Origin: an uncultured bacterium
GTDB taxonomy: Bacteria > Cloacimonadota > Cloacimonadia > Cloacimonadales > Cloacimonadaceae
Direction: 5' to 3'
Length of the DNA: 19,659 nucleotides
NCBI GenBank assembly: GCA_937924555.1
Contig: CALDSN010000143.1
Coordinates: forward strand, 1 to 19,659
The notes beneath the pieces are model-generated. The model saw only the letters and a list, made by a program, of their open reading frames with translations, was not told the DNA's origin and made no database searches. The first letter of the stretch is position 1. Every line of letters begins with the position of its first letter. Positions 8,052-16,081 of the stretch are shown here, piece after piece. Made by a program: the position numbers and the translations under genes.

Positions 8052-8396
8052 TTACAAGTAGTAGTACATATAGAATTTTACAAAAAGCACTACGCCAATG
8101 ATGATGAGGAATAATATCCAGTTGTGGCGTAGGAACTTCTGAATCCAGGGACGGCGTCTTCTCCTCTCCGGAACCACTATCTTACTCCGATAAAACAGCC
8201 TCTTGAAAAAAGGACGTCTGGTTTTGGAGTTTATTCTCAAGGGGTGTAGCTCCGGCGAAAGCCAAACCGTCTTGCCATCGGCGTTTAAATACGGTTTATA
8301 ACCCATTGAAGTGTAGAATTGTTTTTGAGCTTCGCTGAAGTTCTCAACATTTTGTGGATCAAGCTCTTCTATGATATGTGTTCTGCGTTTAGACAT
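8052..8396 (-). CDS. Small basic protein with C-terminal membrane anchor, function unknown
   Basis: 114 aa, no family recognised. The N-terminal half is soluble (IIEELDPQNVENFSEAQKQFYTSMGYKPYL), followed by HPLRINSKTRR and a strongly basic stretch (VPERRRRRPWIQKF). A single hydrophobic helix (about residues 93-114, WILFLIIIGVVLFVKF) runs to the C-terminus. By the positive-inside rule the N-terminal part should face the cytoplasm, so it looks tail-anchored. The start ATG at 8396 has GAGGAT eight bases upstream. It is the first gene of the surE-pcm cluster, 17 nt before surE, and its ribosome site and close spacing argue that it is real. A helper or scaffold for that cluster is possible but unsupported. 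Confidence 0.8.
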   Translation of the reverse strand: MSKRRTHIIEELDPQNVENFSEAQKQFYTSMGYKPYLNADGKTVWLSPELHPLRINSKTRRPFFKRLFYRSKIVVPERRRRRPWIQKFLRHNWILFLIIIGVVLFVKFYMYYYL

Positions 8397-8553
8397 AATT
8401 TAATCCTCGTTAGAGAATGGGAAATAAATCAAATAAATCTGTCAAGCAGAAAGTGCGGTGCTGCAAAGCGGTTATGTACACATATTTACACTCTGCTCGG
8501 ATACTTGCTGAGAATAGCTTAGCTCTTAGTACGTGTGAACTTCAATATCAAGT

Positions 8554-10428
8554 CTAAATCTCTCGCAGACTCTCGTCAATTCCCTTGCGTATTTCGTACC
8601 AGTAATCCATTGCTGCTACATGTTTATCTGCTGCAAACCTATCTATCCAGTAGTCAAGGCTCTCATCTTCCGTTCCGCTGTTTGCCTTACAACGCAAGAG
8701 GTAATTATACACAAGGTCTATGTTTCTATCTGATTCCCAAAACACAGCCGCATTTCTGCAATTTATCCTTCGCGCAGTGATGTGGATGTTCAGTACAAGC
8801 TCTTCACCTTTTCCGAAGATGTATTGTATTATCTCCGGCAGCATTTCTTCCGCCCAGGCACGATGGAACCTGCACACACCTATATTGTCCAGCATAAGCT
8901 CTGCCTTCATTCTATCCACGTTAATCTTGCCCAATAAACGAGGGGAGAGGTATTGCTGAGAATAGTGATTGTAATAGCGTCCCATAGCGGGCATTGGGGA
9001 GAGCACTCCCGGTGTCCAATATTGATTTGGCACCATCCATCCTTTTCTCCCGAAGGAGTTTATCACCAGGCTACGCATCAGGTCTATCCCCTTTTTCCTT
9101 CCCATTCTGCGGGCATATTTCCGCACACCTTCCCCAATATCAATCTTGGCTTGCTTCCCCACGCAGTTTGCCAGGATTTGGCAGGCGAGATCTGCATTGT
9201 GTTGCGAGTCCTCCACTGTTTTAAAGCCCTCCACATCCCAATGGGGTAATTGCTCTATCCCAAGCTCTTCCGGCAGGATGCTGCCATCTGTTAAGCACTC
9301 GAACATCCAGCTAACCATACCACCGGCAGAAATGGCATCGAAGCCAAGGCTATCTGCGCAACGGTTTACCTGCTCTGCCGCTCTTTGGTCGAATATCCCG
9401 CACAGCGGTCCAAAGGTCTGATACGGCTCATAGTCCTTTTTGAACTTTCCGTTGTTCTTTTTACACACGGCCACACACGGTTCCCCACAGGTGGAGAACT
9501 GCTTCGTGGCGATTGTCTCTTCATTGAACTGCTTCAGGTAGTGCTCTTTGATGTGCTTTTGGTGAAAAGCTTTACGTTGTTGCTCCGACCAATATATGCT
9601 CCGGTAGTTGAATGCCAGCAGAGATTCTGCATTGGAGGCATAGTTCACCCCCAAAGTCCCTCCGGTCTCAAAGGCAGGATCGAAGCGATATTTCTTGGTG
9701 GCTTCCATATCCTTTGCCATCAGCTTCTGCTTATAGCGTGCTTCAAACCACTCATCAGCAACCTTTCTATCCCGGAAATCCTCGTCGATGTGCGTGCCTC
9801 CATACACAACTGCGCAAATCCCATGCTGCTGAAGCATCTTAGACCCCATTCCACCTCTTCCTGCCCAAGTGTCTGTGTGGCTTAGCTTGCCGTTCACTAT
9901 TGGCACGGATACAATTCCGCCCATATCTGTATCGGCAGCCGCCGGACCAACTGCAAGAATCCGCGGATCATTACGATATAGGTGTCCGTAGTGTTCGTGG
10001 CAGTAGCTAAGCATGGAGTACACTCCTGTCTCGCCTTCCTGCCATATCGTGCGAGGGTTAACCGGCACCAGCTCCACCTCTATCTCTTCTCCATGCTGGC
10101 GATTAAGCACCAGAATGGAGGGATTGCAGGCTTTGCCCTTGATGCACAAAATAGATATCCCCAAATCGTCGAAAACCAAGCCCGCACCACCCATGGATGA
10201 GACATAAAAGCCTCCCCACGCGGGGGAGAACCCGGTGAATATCATTCTGTTAGAACCAGGGAAGATAGACCCGGCAAGTATGCCTACGCCAATGTTCAGC
10301 GAGTTATACTTACCTGCCAAATGTAAACCGAGATCCACAGGGCCAAAGAACTCTCCCAAAGGGTATCGCTTCATGCGATAAAAACCCGTTGCAGCATCCA
10401 GAATCAGAACTCTTAAAGTACTATCCAT
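8554..10428 (-). CDS. Aldehyde:ferredoxin oxidoreductase family, tungsto/molybdopterin enzyme
   Basis: AOR-family enzymes are cytoplasmic and oxidise aldehydes to acids (or the reverse), passing electrons to ferredoxin through a bis-pterin W or Mo cofactor and one [4Fe-4S] cluster. About 624 aa, normal length. N-terminal domain: GKYNSLNIGVGILAGSIFPG and SMGGAGLVFDDLGISILCIKGKA. Pterin loop: AGRGGMG (about 189-195), continuing directly SKMLQQHGI without the usual AVMGSK. Cluster cysteines: C314, C318, C322 (CGEPCVAVC) and C519 (DNIGVC). Spacing C-x3-C-x3-C differs from the canonical C-x2-C-x3-C. GFDAISAGGMVSW (about 362-374) matches the family's LGxDxISxG region. The frame is open to ATG 10446; I chose ATG 10428 because GAGG lies 5 nt upstream. 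No ferredoxin or pterin synthesis genes are nearby, so it appears monocistronic. Confidence 0.9.
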   Translation of the reverse strand: MDSTLRVLILDAATGFYRMKRYPLGEFFGPVDLGLHLAGKYNSLNIGVGILAGSIFPGSNRMIFTGFSPAWGGFYVSSMGGAGLVFDDLGISILCIKGKACNPSILVLNRQHGEEIEVELVPVNPRTIWQEGETGVYSMLSYCHEHYGHLYRNDPRILAVGPAAADTDMGGIVSVPIVNGKLSHTDTWAGRGGMGSKMLQQHGICAVVYGGTHIDEDFRDRKVADEWFEARYKQKLMAKDMEATKKYRFDPAFETGGTLGVNYASNAESLLAFNYRSIYWSEQQRKAFHQKHIKEHYLKQFNEETIATKQFSTCGEPCVAVCKKNNGKFKKDYEPYQTFGPLCGIFDQRAAEQVNRCADSLGFDAISAGGMVSWMFECLTDGSILPEELGIEQLPHWDVEGFKTVEDSQHNADLACQILANCVGKQAKIDIGEGVRKYARRMGRKKGIDLMRSLVINSFGRKGWMVPNQYWTPGVLSPMPAMGRYYNHYSQQYLSPRLLGKINVDRMKAELMLDNIGVCRFHRAWAEEMLPEIIQYIFGKGEELVLNIHITARRINCRNAAVFWESDRNIDLVYNYLLRCKANSGTEDESLDYWIDRFAADKHVAAMDYWYEIRKGIDESLREI

Positions 10429-10523
10429 ATCCACCTCGGTGTCCATTCACCCCGGGGCTGCTATTCTTGTCAAGCTCTGAACATTTCGAACAAAAACGGG
10501 GTTGTAAGGAAAGCAAAGCATTT

Positions 10524-10529
10524 AGTATA
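10524..10529 (-). promoter_or_regulatory. Possible -10 box (TATACT) for the AOR gene
   Basis: On the minus strand TATACT lies about 95 nt upstream of the AOR start. No good -35 hexamer is found 16-18 nt farther upstream, and this phylum's promoter consensus is not known to me. It is offered only because the gene must have a promoter in this gap. Confidence 0.2.
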
Positions 10530-10557
10530 GTCTTTAAGCCGACAGTACACATCCTCT

Positions 10558-10626
10558 CTCCCGGGTGTTCCGATGACACCTCACTACCTCATATTTCCGA
10601 GGTGATTCTCTCATCCCACCCGGGAG
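10558..10626. repeat. Nested inverted repeats in the gap upstream of the AOR gene
   Basis: Outer arms CTCCCGGGTG (10558-10567) and CACCCGGGAG (10617-10626) are perfect 10-bp complements. Within the 49-nt interior, CACCTC (10577-10582) pairs with GAGGTG (10599-10604). The two levels are roughly coaxial and would form a long interrupted stem in RNA or a cruciform in DNA. The element lies in the 351-bp gene-free stretch 10429-10779, upstream of the AOR gene and downstream of the exported-protein gene. It could be a leader structure, a small RNA or an operator; sequence alone does not decide. Confidence 0.7.
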
Positions 10627-10641
10627 TCACGAGGGAGTCAC
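10622..10641. repeat. Tandem 9-bp direct repeat GGGAGTCAC with inverted partner
   Basis: GGGAGTCAC occurs at 10622-10630 and 10633-10641, an 11-bp period that places both copies on the same helix face. The end of the second copy, AGTCACCC (10636-10643), also has an exact inverted partner, GGGTGACT, at 10689-10696. The first copy overlaps the right arm of the nested inverted repeat. The arrangement resembles a cluster of protein-binding half-sites, but no regulator can be named. Confidence 0.55.
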
Positions 10642-10700
10642 CCAAGAATGATGTGGCATTTTCTGCATGAACAAGGGATGCACTTAAGGGGTGACTAAGT

Positions 10701-10730
10701 AAGCCAGTGCATGTGGGGGGTAACTGGCTT
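10701..10730 (-). terminator. Weak hairpin downstream of the exported-protein gene
   Basis: AAGCCAGT (10701-10708) and ACTGGCTT (10723-10730) form a perfect 8-bp stem with a 14-nt loop, 50 nt past the stop of the minus-strand gene ending at 10780. On that strand it is followed by ACTTAGTC, not a T-run, so a terminator role is only positional. The rest of the 10429-10779 gap holds the repeats listed separately and no credible gene. Confidence 0.35.
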
Positions 10731-10779
10731 TAATGCTAACAAACTTAAAGATGCGACAACAGTAAGAAGGAATTGTTCT

Positions 10780-11526
10780 TTATCGGTTGTGCTCAAAACC
10801 CACCTGAATATGCTTCCCGGAGTTAATTGCCTTAAGTAATTCAGAATGGACTAAGCTAATTGAATCATCCACATCATCTGAGAAGGCACCTCTTCTTATC
10901 GTGACAATTTGACCAACCTCTGAAGGATAATAGTTTTGCAGAACTACACCAGCCCAATAACGAAGATTTTGCATAACCGAACCATCAATTTCATACTCCT
11001 CGCCATTTGCTGTTTTACGCAGTGATAGAATCCCATTCAGATTCCTTAGGATTTGCTGTTGTTGTTGTAGTGTCATTTTTGTGTAAACATCATACATTGT
11101 AGAAAAGCGAAATGAGTGGAGGAGCATCACATCGTCTCTTTCATTCAAGAACTTTCCCGGGAGGTTAATAACGTCATCTGCCCAGTTTGGTCGGCTTATT
11201 AACTCCATGTAGCCGTTAAAACCTGAGAAATCATGGTTGGCTACAGAAAAAAAAGCGCTCATCATAAACTCGGTTGTGCTAAAAATATACCTTACCAGCT
11301 CTTCGTTTGTAAGCTCTTTTAACAGTGTTTCCGGGATTTGGAAATGATGATTCTTTAATTCATCAAAAGTACTACAAGAGAAGTTGTCCGGCACGAATTT
11401 TGGATTTATTACTTCATAAGTGATACGGAATCTGGGTTCTGTATCATGTATGTGAAATCCAGTGACCGCAGATAGGCTTATTGACATACAAACAAGCCCC
11501 ATGAATGAAACCAGGTATCTTTTCAT
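10780..11526 (-). CDS. Exported protein of unknown function (248 aa)
   Basis: I do not recognise a family. From ATG 11526 the protein begins MKRYLVSFMGLVCMSISLSAVTG, a basic start then a hydrophobic core ending in small residues, which is a signal peptide for export to the periplasm or outside. The mature part is mixed alpha/beta in appearance with aromatic-rich segments (STTEFMMSAFFSVANHDFSGF, about residues 80-100), a Gln run LQQQQQIL (about 154-161) and a charged SDDVDDSISLVHSELL near the end. The frame is open to 11571, but GGGAGG lies 4 nt before ATG 11526 and the signal peptide begins there, so the shorter form is chosen. It follows the permease/peptidase gene by 53 nt and could be co-transcribed with it, perhaps as a substrate or partner. 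Confidence 0.8.
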   Translation of the reverse strand: MKRYLVSFMGLVCMSISLSAVTGFHIHDTEPRFRITYEVINPKFVPDNFSCSTFDELKNHHFQIPETLLKELTNEELVRYIFSTTEFMMSAFFSVANHDFSGFNGYMELISRPNWADDVINLPGKFLNERDDVMLLHSFRFSTMYDVYTKMTLQQQQQILRNLNGILSLRKTANGEEYEIDGSVMQNLRYWAGVVLQNYYPSEVGQIVTIRRGAFSDDVDDSISLVHSELLKAINSGKHIQVGFEHNR

Positions 11527-11579
11527 TTTACCTCCCAGGTAACTACCGATGTTTCCTCTTAACTCAAACAAGAGAGTCC

Positions 11580-14500
11580 TCAGCTTAGGGCTTTGCTGTT
11601 ATTCTTCCTTTCGCTGTCTATCTGTTTGAAGAGAGGGTCGAGAATCACCATGCCGGGCTTATCCTTACTTTCAACAGTTACGCTTTGGGTGGTGCCATTC
11701 ACCTCAACCGTTTTAGTGGCTAAGCGTTTCTCTTCCTTGGCATCATAGATGGCAATATCCAGCATATCCGCAACCTTAACCGGGCTTTTGTTCCCCAAGC
11801 CGTCATATCTGGCTTTGGCGGTGCTGAAGGTGATGGTGGTTTGATACACCTTTCGTTTGGCATCATAGCTCTGCTTGGCATCAATCAGCTTGTTATCGTA
11901 CAAAGTGATGCTCTCAAAGAGGTCATTAATCAAATACTTCCGGTTTTCCGGAGCTGCCTGTTTCAGGTAGGGCAGTACATCTGTGGAGATGGGGAAGGGG
12001 TTACTGTGGTAGGCGTAGTCCTTGCAGAAAGCCCCCAAAGCGGCATTAACCGCTTTCTCGCCGAGATAATCTTGCAAAGCAAACATCACCAATGTGCCCT
12101 TATTATAGTTTAAGTATCCCTGGTTTTCGTTAAGATACAGGGCTTGTTCTTCTTTATACTCCCCGCTTCTGCCGGCAAGGTAGTTGTCGTGAGTATAGCG
12201 GAGGTACCTGCGCATCCGTTCCACGCCGTATTTCTCTTTAATCAGCATCATGGAGGTGTATTCCGTGAAGCACTCCGAGAACATGGTGGAACCTTGTACA
12301 TTTGCTCCGATAACGGTGTGTGCCCACCATTGATGCCCAACCTCGTGGGCAGTAACCTGATAGGGATAATCCACTGCGCTGTTATCATTGGGATCAACCT
12401 TGGCAATGAAGCCCACATTCTCTGAGAAGGGAATTAAAGCGGGGAACGACTGCGCGAAATACACATATGGCACTTCCACAATTCGCAAGGCTTTGTGCGG
12501 ATAGGGCATGAAGTTTTCGCTGCCATACCGTAAAGTGTTTTTGGCAGAAGCAAGCATGGACTGCACATTGTAGGGATGCTTCTTATCATAATACACTTCC
12601 ACCAGCTTATCATTATATTTATCTGTAACTTTCTGGTATCTACCGCTTACAAAGGATAGAAAGTTCAGGATGGGAACGCTACTCCCGAACTCAGCATGGT
12701 AGCGACCATCTTTGGTGTAGCTGTTCAGCAGGTCTCCCGGAGCGAAGGCAAGCTGGTCGGCATCTGTGCTTATCTCCACATGGTAGCGCACATAATCCGA
12801 ATCTGTGCTTACATAGGAGTTATAGTATTGAGTGCTGTCGCTTATTGCAGCCATGCGCAGTTTGGGAGCTAAGCCTTTCTTTTTGCGCTCATTGTTGTCC
12901 TGCAGTTCGTAAGCATCTTTGTACCCGAAGGAAGGCATCATGCTGTTGTCGAAGAATGTTCCATTGTTCATCACCTTAGAGCCGGAGCCTTCGCTTGGTA
13001 TGCCTTTGGGTTGGTGACGGAAGGCAAAATCAAGCTTAAGAGAATCATGTGGAGAAAGAGGGGTTGCCAGGCGGTAGATAAACACATCAAAAAGGTCGTC
13101 CCTATGCACCAGCTTGGCCGTTTTGCTAAACTCCAGCTTCTGGTCTAGATACTCGTCATCATAAGACATCACTAAACTGTCGATGGGTGTAGCGGTTTTA
13201 TTAACCAGCCAATATGAACCTGCTATATCCATCTTGCGGGTTTTGGGGTATATGTCTATTTTAAGAGATACATCAGAAATCCTTGGTTGAGGAAGGGCTT
13301 GCAATCTGCTGCGGTATTGCTTTTCGTATTGCACTTGCATCTTCTTCCATCGGCGAGGGCTTATATACTCGTTCAGGACATTCATGTTATAAAACAGGTA
13401 TCCTCCCAGTAAAATGAAGGCGATAAAGGTACCGGTTGCCAGTTTCCACCCTTTATCGAAGCCTGCATCTTTGATGCGTTTTAGCTTGGCTTTGAAATCT
13501 AACTCTGTTCCACGGTTCCAGAACTTGAAGCCCACGAAACTGAAGCCGATGCAGAAAAGTAACCAATAGGCTTTGCGGATAAGTAACCTGGGAATGAAGC
13601 TGCCATAGCCGTTCATCTCGGAATAAGTTACCCCACCGGAATTAAAGGTTAACAGAGGGTGGTCAATTTTAAGTGCACCAAGGCTAATGAGTGCCGCATA
13701 GAACACTATCATGGCGATATAGCCGGTATAGCGGTTGTTCATCACGATGGCGAAGAAGAAAAGCATCAGGGTAACAGGTACTAACTCAATGAAGTACACA
13801 ACGAACAGCTCAAATAAGTATAGCCCAAACTCGAAACGAAAGTAACCCTTGGTGATCTGGACAACAATGCCGACAAACATGATAGTTAGCAGCAGCATCC
13901 ATTGCATCATGATGATGGCTCCCAGTTTGGAGAAATAGCTTACAAAGCTGTGATGCGGGCTGGAGTCATATAACTGATGTAAGTTCAGGTTACGGTCTCG
14001 CCAAAGCAAGTCACCGGCATAGAAAGTGCTGATGATAAGCCCGAAGAGGATGAAGTTACCTCCCAAGGCAGCTAACACCTGGCTGGTTAGCGGATATGTT
14101 TGTGTGCCATATATCTTGCCCACCATCTGTGTGGCGGTGATGATGAGAAAGAGGGCAAAACCGGAGATGATAACCAAGAAACTTCGGTTGAATACAATGT
14201 TCTTGAATTCATACCAGGTAAGGTAACAGAACTGCCTCCACGAGTTGTATGGTTTGGCTGTGATGCCGGAAACGAAGCCGGGAGTTATCTGCGGTGGAAG
14301 TACTTTGGCTTCTTTTTTGGTTTTGGGTTTACCGCTTAGCAATCTACTGACGAAACGGAACTTATAGAGGCTATAGAGCATTAATAAAATGCTGATACCG
14401 AGCCATAACAGCCTGTTCCAGCCAATCAGACCGTTCAGACTTAAATAGCTGCTGTTGCTTTGGGCAGAAGTCCAATACCTTGTAACCACAGCAATCGTGG

Positions 14501-15161
14501 ACATACCAAGGGGGTCAAGAATGGCTGCCTGAGTAAGCTTTTCTACGTCACCGGCAAGCATTCCCGCAAGGATGTAGGCGAAGAACACACAGATACCGGC
14601 AACATAGCTGTTTATCACTCTTCTGCTAAGGATACCCACGCTGAAAAACAGCATTCCCATCACAAATAGATTGGGAATGGCAAAGTAAAACAGCACATGC
14701 AGATATGCCAAGGGGAGAAAGGGACCTACCTTATAGGCAGAGAGATAAGGCATCTGAAACCCAATGGCTAAGCCGAGAACAATGGAAATCACCACTGCCA
14801 GAGCACTAAGGTACGATCCTGAGAATCTTCCGAGAAAGTAGGTTTTTGGGTTAACGGGCTTGGTGAAGAATAGCTCATAGCTACCCGTTTCATAATCTCG
14901 CACCGAACTGCTGCCAAAGATGGCGGCAAAGATGATTGTGCAGAGATACATCATCATCAATATGAAAGTGGAGATGTTAAGCGGGTTGTTAACAAAGGTG
15001 AACTCTCCGCCTTTTCCGGCTTGGATTTCGAAACCGTCGAATGCCCCACCGGAGAGGTTTGCAATCAGAAAGGCAACCACGAACGCCAAAATGATGTATA
15101 TCCACGTGGAAACAAGGCGGAAACGATAACGAAGCTCGTAGGCAAGAACTTGCAAGAACAT
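11580..15161 (-). CDS. ABC-2-type permease fused to M1-family zinc metallopeptidase
   Basis: A 1193-aa two-part protein. Residues 1 to about 590 hold two sets of six or so hydrophobic helices separated by a basic linker (GKPKTKKEAK, about 277-287), like two ABC-2 permease halves. After a last helix (about 572-592), residues ~625-1193 form an M1 peptidase, expected outside the cytoplasmic membrane. Peptidase evidence: HEVGH (939-943) with the third zinc-ligand Glu in SECFTEY (963), and YNKG (Y1019) matching the catalytic Tyr position. The GAMEN exopeptidase loop is replaced by FSENVGF (912-918), so aminopeptidase specificity may be altered. I chose ATG 15161, 7 nt after GGGAG, over the in-frame TTG 15167 only 1 nt after it. 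Such permease/M1 fusions are annotated in Bacteroidetes. It starts 12 nt after the ABC ATPase gene and must be its membrane partner. Confidence 0.92.
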   Translation of the reverse strand: MFLQVLAYELRYRFRLVSTWIYIILAFVVAFLIANLSGGAFDGFEIQAGKGGEFTFVNNPLNISTFILMMMYLCTIIFAAIFGSSSVRDYETGSYELFFTKPVNPKTYFLGRFSGSYLSALAVVISIVLGLAIGFQMPYLSAYKVGPFLPLAYLHVLFYFAIPNLFVMGMLFFSVGILSRRVINSYVAGICVFFAYILAGMLAGDVEKLTQAAILDPLGMSTIAVVTRYWTSAQSNSSYLSLNGLIGWNRLLWLGISILLMLYSLYKFRFVSRLLSGKPKTKKEAKVLPPQITPGFVSGITAKPYNSWRQFCYLTWYEFKNIVFNRSFLVIISGFALFLIITATQMVGKIYGTQTYPLTSQVLAALGGNFILFGLIISTFYAGDLLWRDRNLNLHQLYDSSPHHSFVSYFSKLGAIIMMQWMLLLTIMFVGIVVQITKGYFRFEFGLYLFELFVVYFIELVPVTLMLFFFAIVMNNRYTGYIAMIVFYAALISLGALKIDHPLLTFNSGGVTYSEMNGYGSFIPRLLIRKAYWLLFCIGFSFVGFKFWNRGTELDFKAKLKRIKDAGFDKGWKLATGTFIAFILLGGYLFYNMNVLNEYISPRRWKKMQVQYEKQYRSRLQALPQPRISDVSLKIDIYPKTRKMDIAGSYWLVNKTATPIDSLVMSYDDEYLDQKLEFSKTAKLVHRDDLFDVFIYRLATPLSPHDSLKLDFAFRHQPKGIPSEGSGSKVMNNGTFFDNSMMPSFGYKDAYELQDNNERKKKGLAPKLRMAAISDSTQYYNSYVSTDSDYVRYHVEISTDADQLAFAPGDLLNSYTKDGRYHAEFGSSVPILNFLSFVSGRYQKVTDKYNDKLVEVYYDKKHPYNVQSMLASAKNTLRYGSENFMPYPHKALRIVEVPYVYFAQSFPALIPFSENVGFIAKVDPNDNSAVDYPYQVTAHEVGHQWWAHTVIGANVQGSTMFSECFTEYTSMMLIKEKYGVERMRRYLRYTHDNYLAGRSGEYKEEQALYLNENQGYLNYNKGTLVMFALQDYLGEKAVNAALGAFCKDYAYHSNPFPISTDVLPYLKQAAPENRKYLINDLFESITLYDNKLIDAKQSYDAKRKVYQTTITFSTAKARYDGLGNKSPVKVADMLDIAIYDAKEEKRLATKTVEVNGTTQSVTVESKDKPGMVILDPLFKQIDSERKNNSKALS

Positions 15162-15173
15162 AAGCAATCTCCC

Positions 15174-16055
15174 TTATGCCAAATGTGCCAAAGCACCCAC
15201 ATAGTGGAAGTACACATCCTCCAAATGAGCCTCAGCAGCAGTGAAGCCATCACCGGGATCTAGCTCGCTGTACACTCTTAAGGCAAGCTTGCCAACATAT
15301 AGCTTTGAAGAAAGAACCTGATGCTTGGCGATGTGCTGCTCCAGCTCGCTTTTGTCAATAATCTTCTTCCACACCTTGCCATGCATGGTGGCAATAGCAG
15401 CCAGAGGTTCTCCGCTGTACTGCAATTCTCCACCGTTGATAATTGCCATCTTGGTGCAAAGGTCGCTTACATCATCAACAATATGGGTGGATAGGATAAT
15501 GATTACATCCTGGCTTATCTCGGAAAGGAGGTTGTGAAAGCGTACTCTTTCGGAGGGATCAAGCCCAGCAGTGGGTTCGTCCACAATGAGCAGCTTGGGG
15601 TTGCCAAGCAGTGCCTGGGCAATGCCGAAACGTTGACGCATACCGCCGGAGAAGCCACCCAGTTTTTGCTTACGTTGCTCCCACAGGTTGGTTTGCACCA
15701 GCAAGCTCTCTACCAGTTTTTTGCGATCTTTTGGGTGATTGATACCTTTTAGGATGGCAAAGTGTTGCAACATCGATTCTGCCGACACACGCGGGTCTAA
15801 ACCGAAATCCTGGGGAAGATATCCCAGAATTTTACGGACTTCCTGCTTCTGTTTCAGAACGTCTATCTCCCCCAAGGTGATAACTCCATTATCCGCATCT
15901 TGCAGTGTGGCAATGGTGCGCATCAAAGTGGATTTACCAGCACCGTTGGGACCCAGAAGCCCAAACATGCCGTTTCCGATATTGATGTTGAAGTCCTTCA
16001 GCGCTTGCACCCCGTTGGGGTATGTTTTACTAAGAGATTCAATCCTTAGTTCCAT
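15174..16055 (-). CDS. ABC transporter ATP-binding protein
   Basis: The cytoplasmic ATPase that powers the adjacent permease/peptidase. 293 aa. Walker A GPNGAGKST (35-43), Q-loop PQDFG (Q82), signature FSGGMRQR (135-142), Walker B LLIVDEP with catalytic Glu (about 155-161), D-loop GLDPSE (164-169) and switch His in STHIVDD (H191) are all present, so it should be active. The domain belongs to the CcmA/drug-export-like group typical of ABC-2 systems. The last ~70 residues are a family-variable extension. The start ATG at 16055 has AAGGAG 6-7 nt upstream. It lies 26 nt after the GNAT-fusion gene and 12 nt before the permease gene, so the three form one transcript. Confidence 0.95.
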   Translation of the reverse strand: MELRIESLSKTYPNGVQALKDFNINIGNGMFGLLGPNGAGKSTLMRTIATLQDADNGVITLGEIDVLKQKQEVRKILGYLPQDFGLDPRVSAESMLQHFAILKGINHPKDRKKLVESLLVQTNLWEQRKQKLGGFSGGMRQRFGIAQALLGNPKLLIVDEPTAGLDPSERVRFHNLLSEISQDVIIILSTHIVDDVSDLCTKMAIINGGELQYSGEPLAAIATMHGKVWKKIIDKSELEQHIAKHQVLSSKLYVGKLALRVYSELDPGDGFTAAEAHLEDVYFHYVGALAHLA

Positions 16056-16081
16056 TGTGTCTCCTTATATGGTTCAAATAT

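Noticed and set aside
2082..8396. A dedicated novel defence or toxin-antitoxin locus within the seven-gene cluster
   Set aside because: All but one gene belong to known housekeeping or metabolic families, and the remaining small protein shows no toxin, nuclease or antitoxin features.
8440..8445. Perfect TTGACA (minus strand) upstream of the 114-aa gene, as a promoter
   Set aside because: No TATAAT-like hexamer lies at 16-18 nt spacing; the downstream sequence is an AT-rich ATTTATTTG repeat. A promoter is needed here but cannot be placed.
8319..8522. 67-aa plus-strand frame running into the 8397-8553 gap
   Set aside because: Mostly antisense to the 114-aa gene, no ribosome site and no protein-like character.
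9385..9885. 166-aa plus-strand frame opposite the AOR gene
   Set aside because: It lies wholly within the strongly supported AOR reading frame on the other strand and has no motif.
10480..10500. GTTCGAAA on the minus strand, like a tRNA T-loop
   Set aside because: The flanking bases do not form a T-stem, and no acceptor or anticodon arm can be drawn.
10389..10670. 93-aa plus-strand frame covering part of the 10429-10779 gap
   Set aside because: It starts inside the AOR coding region on the opposite strand, has no ribosome site, and its composition reads as an antisense shadow plus repeat sequence.
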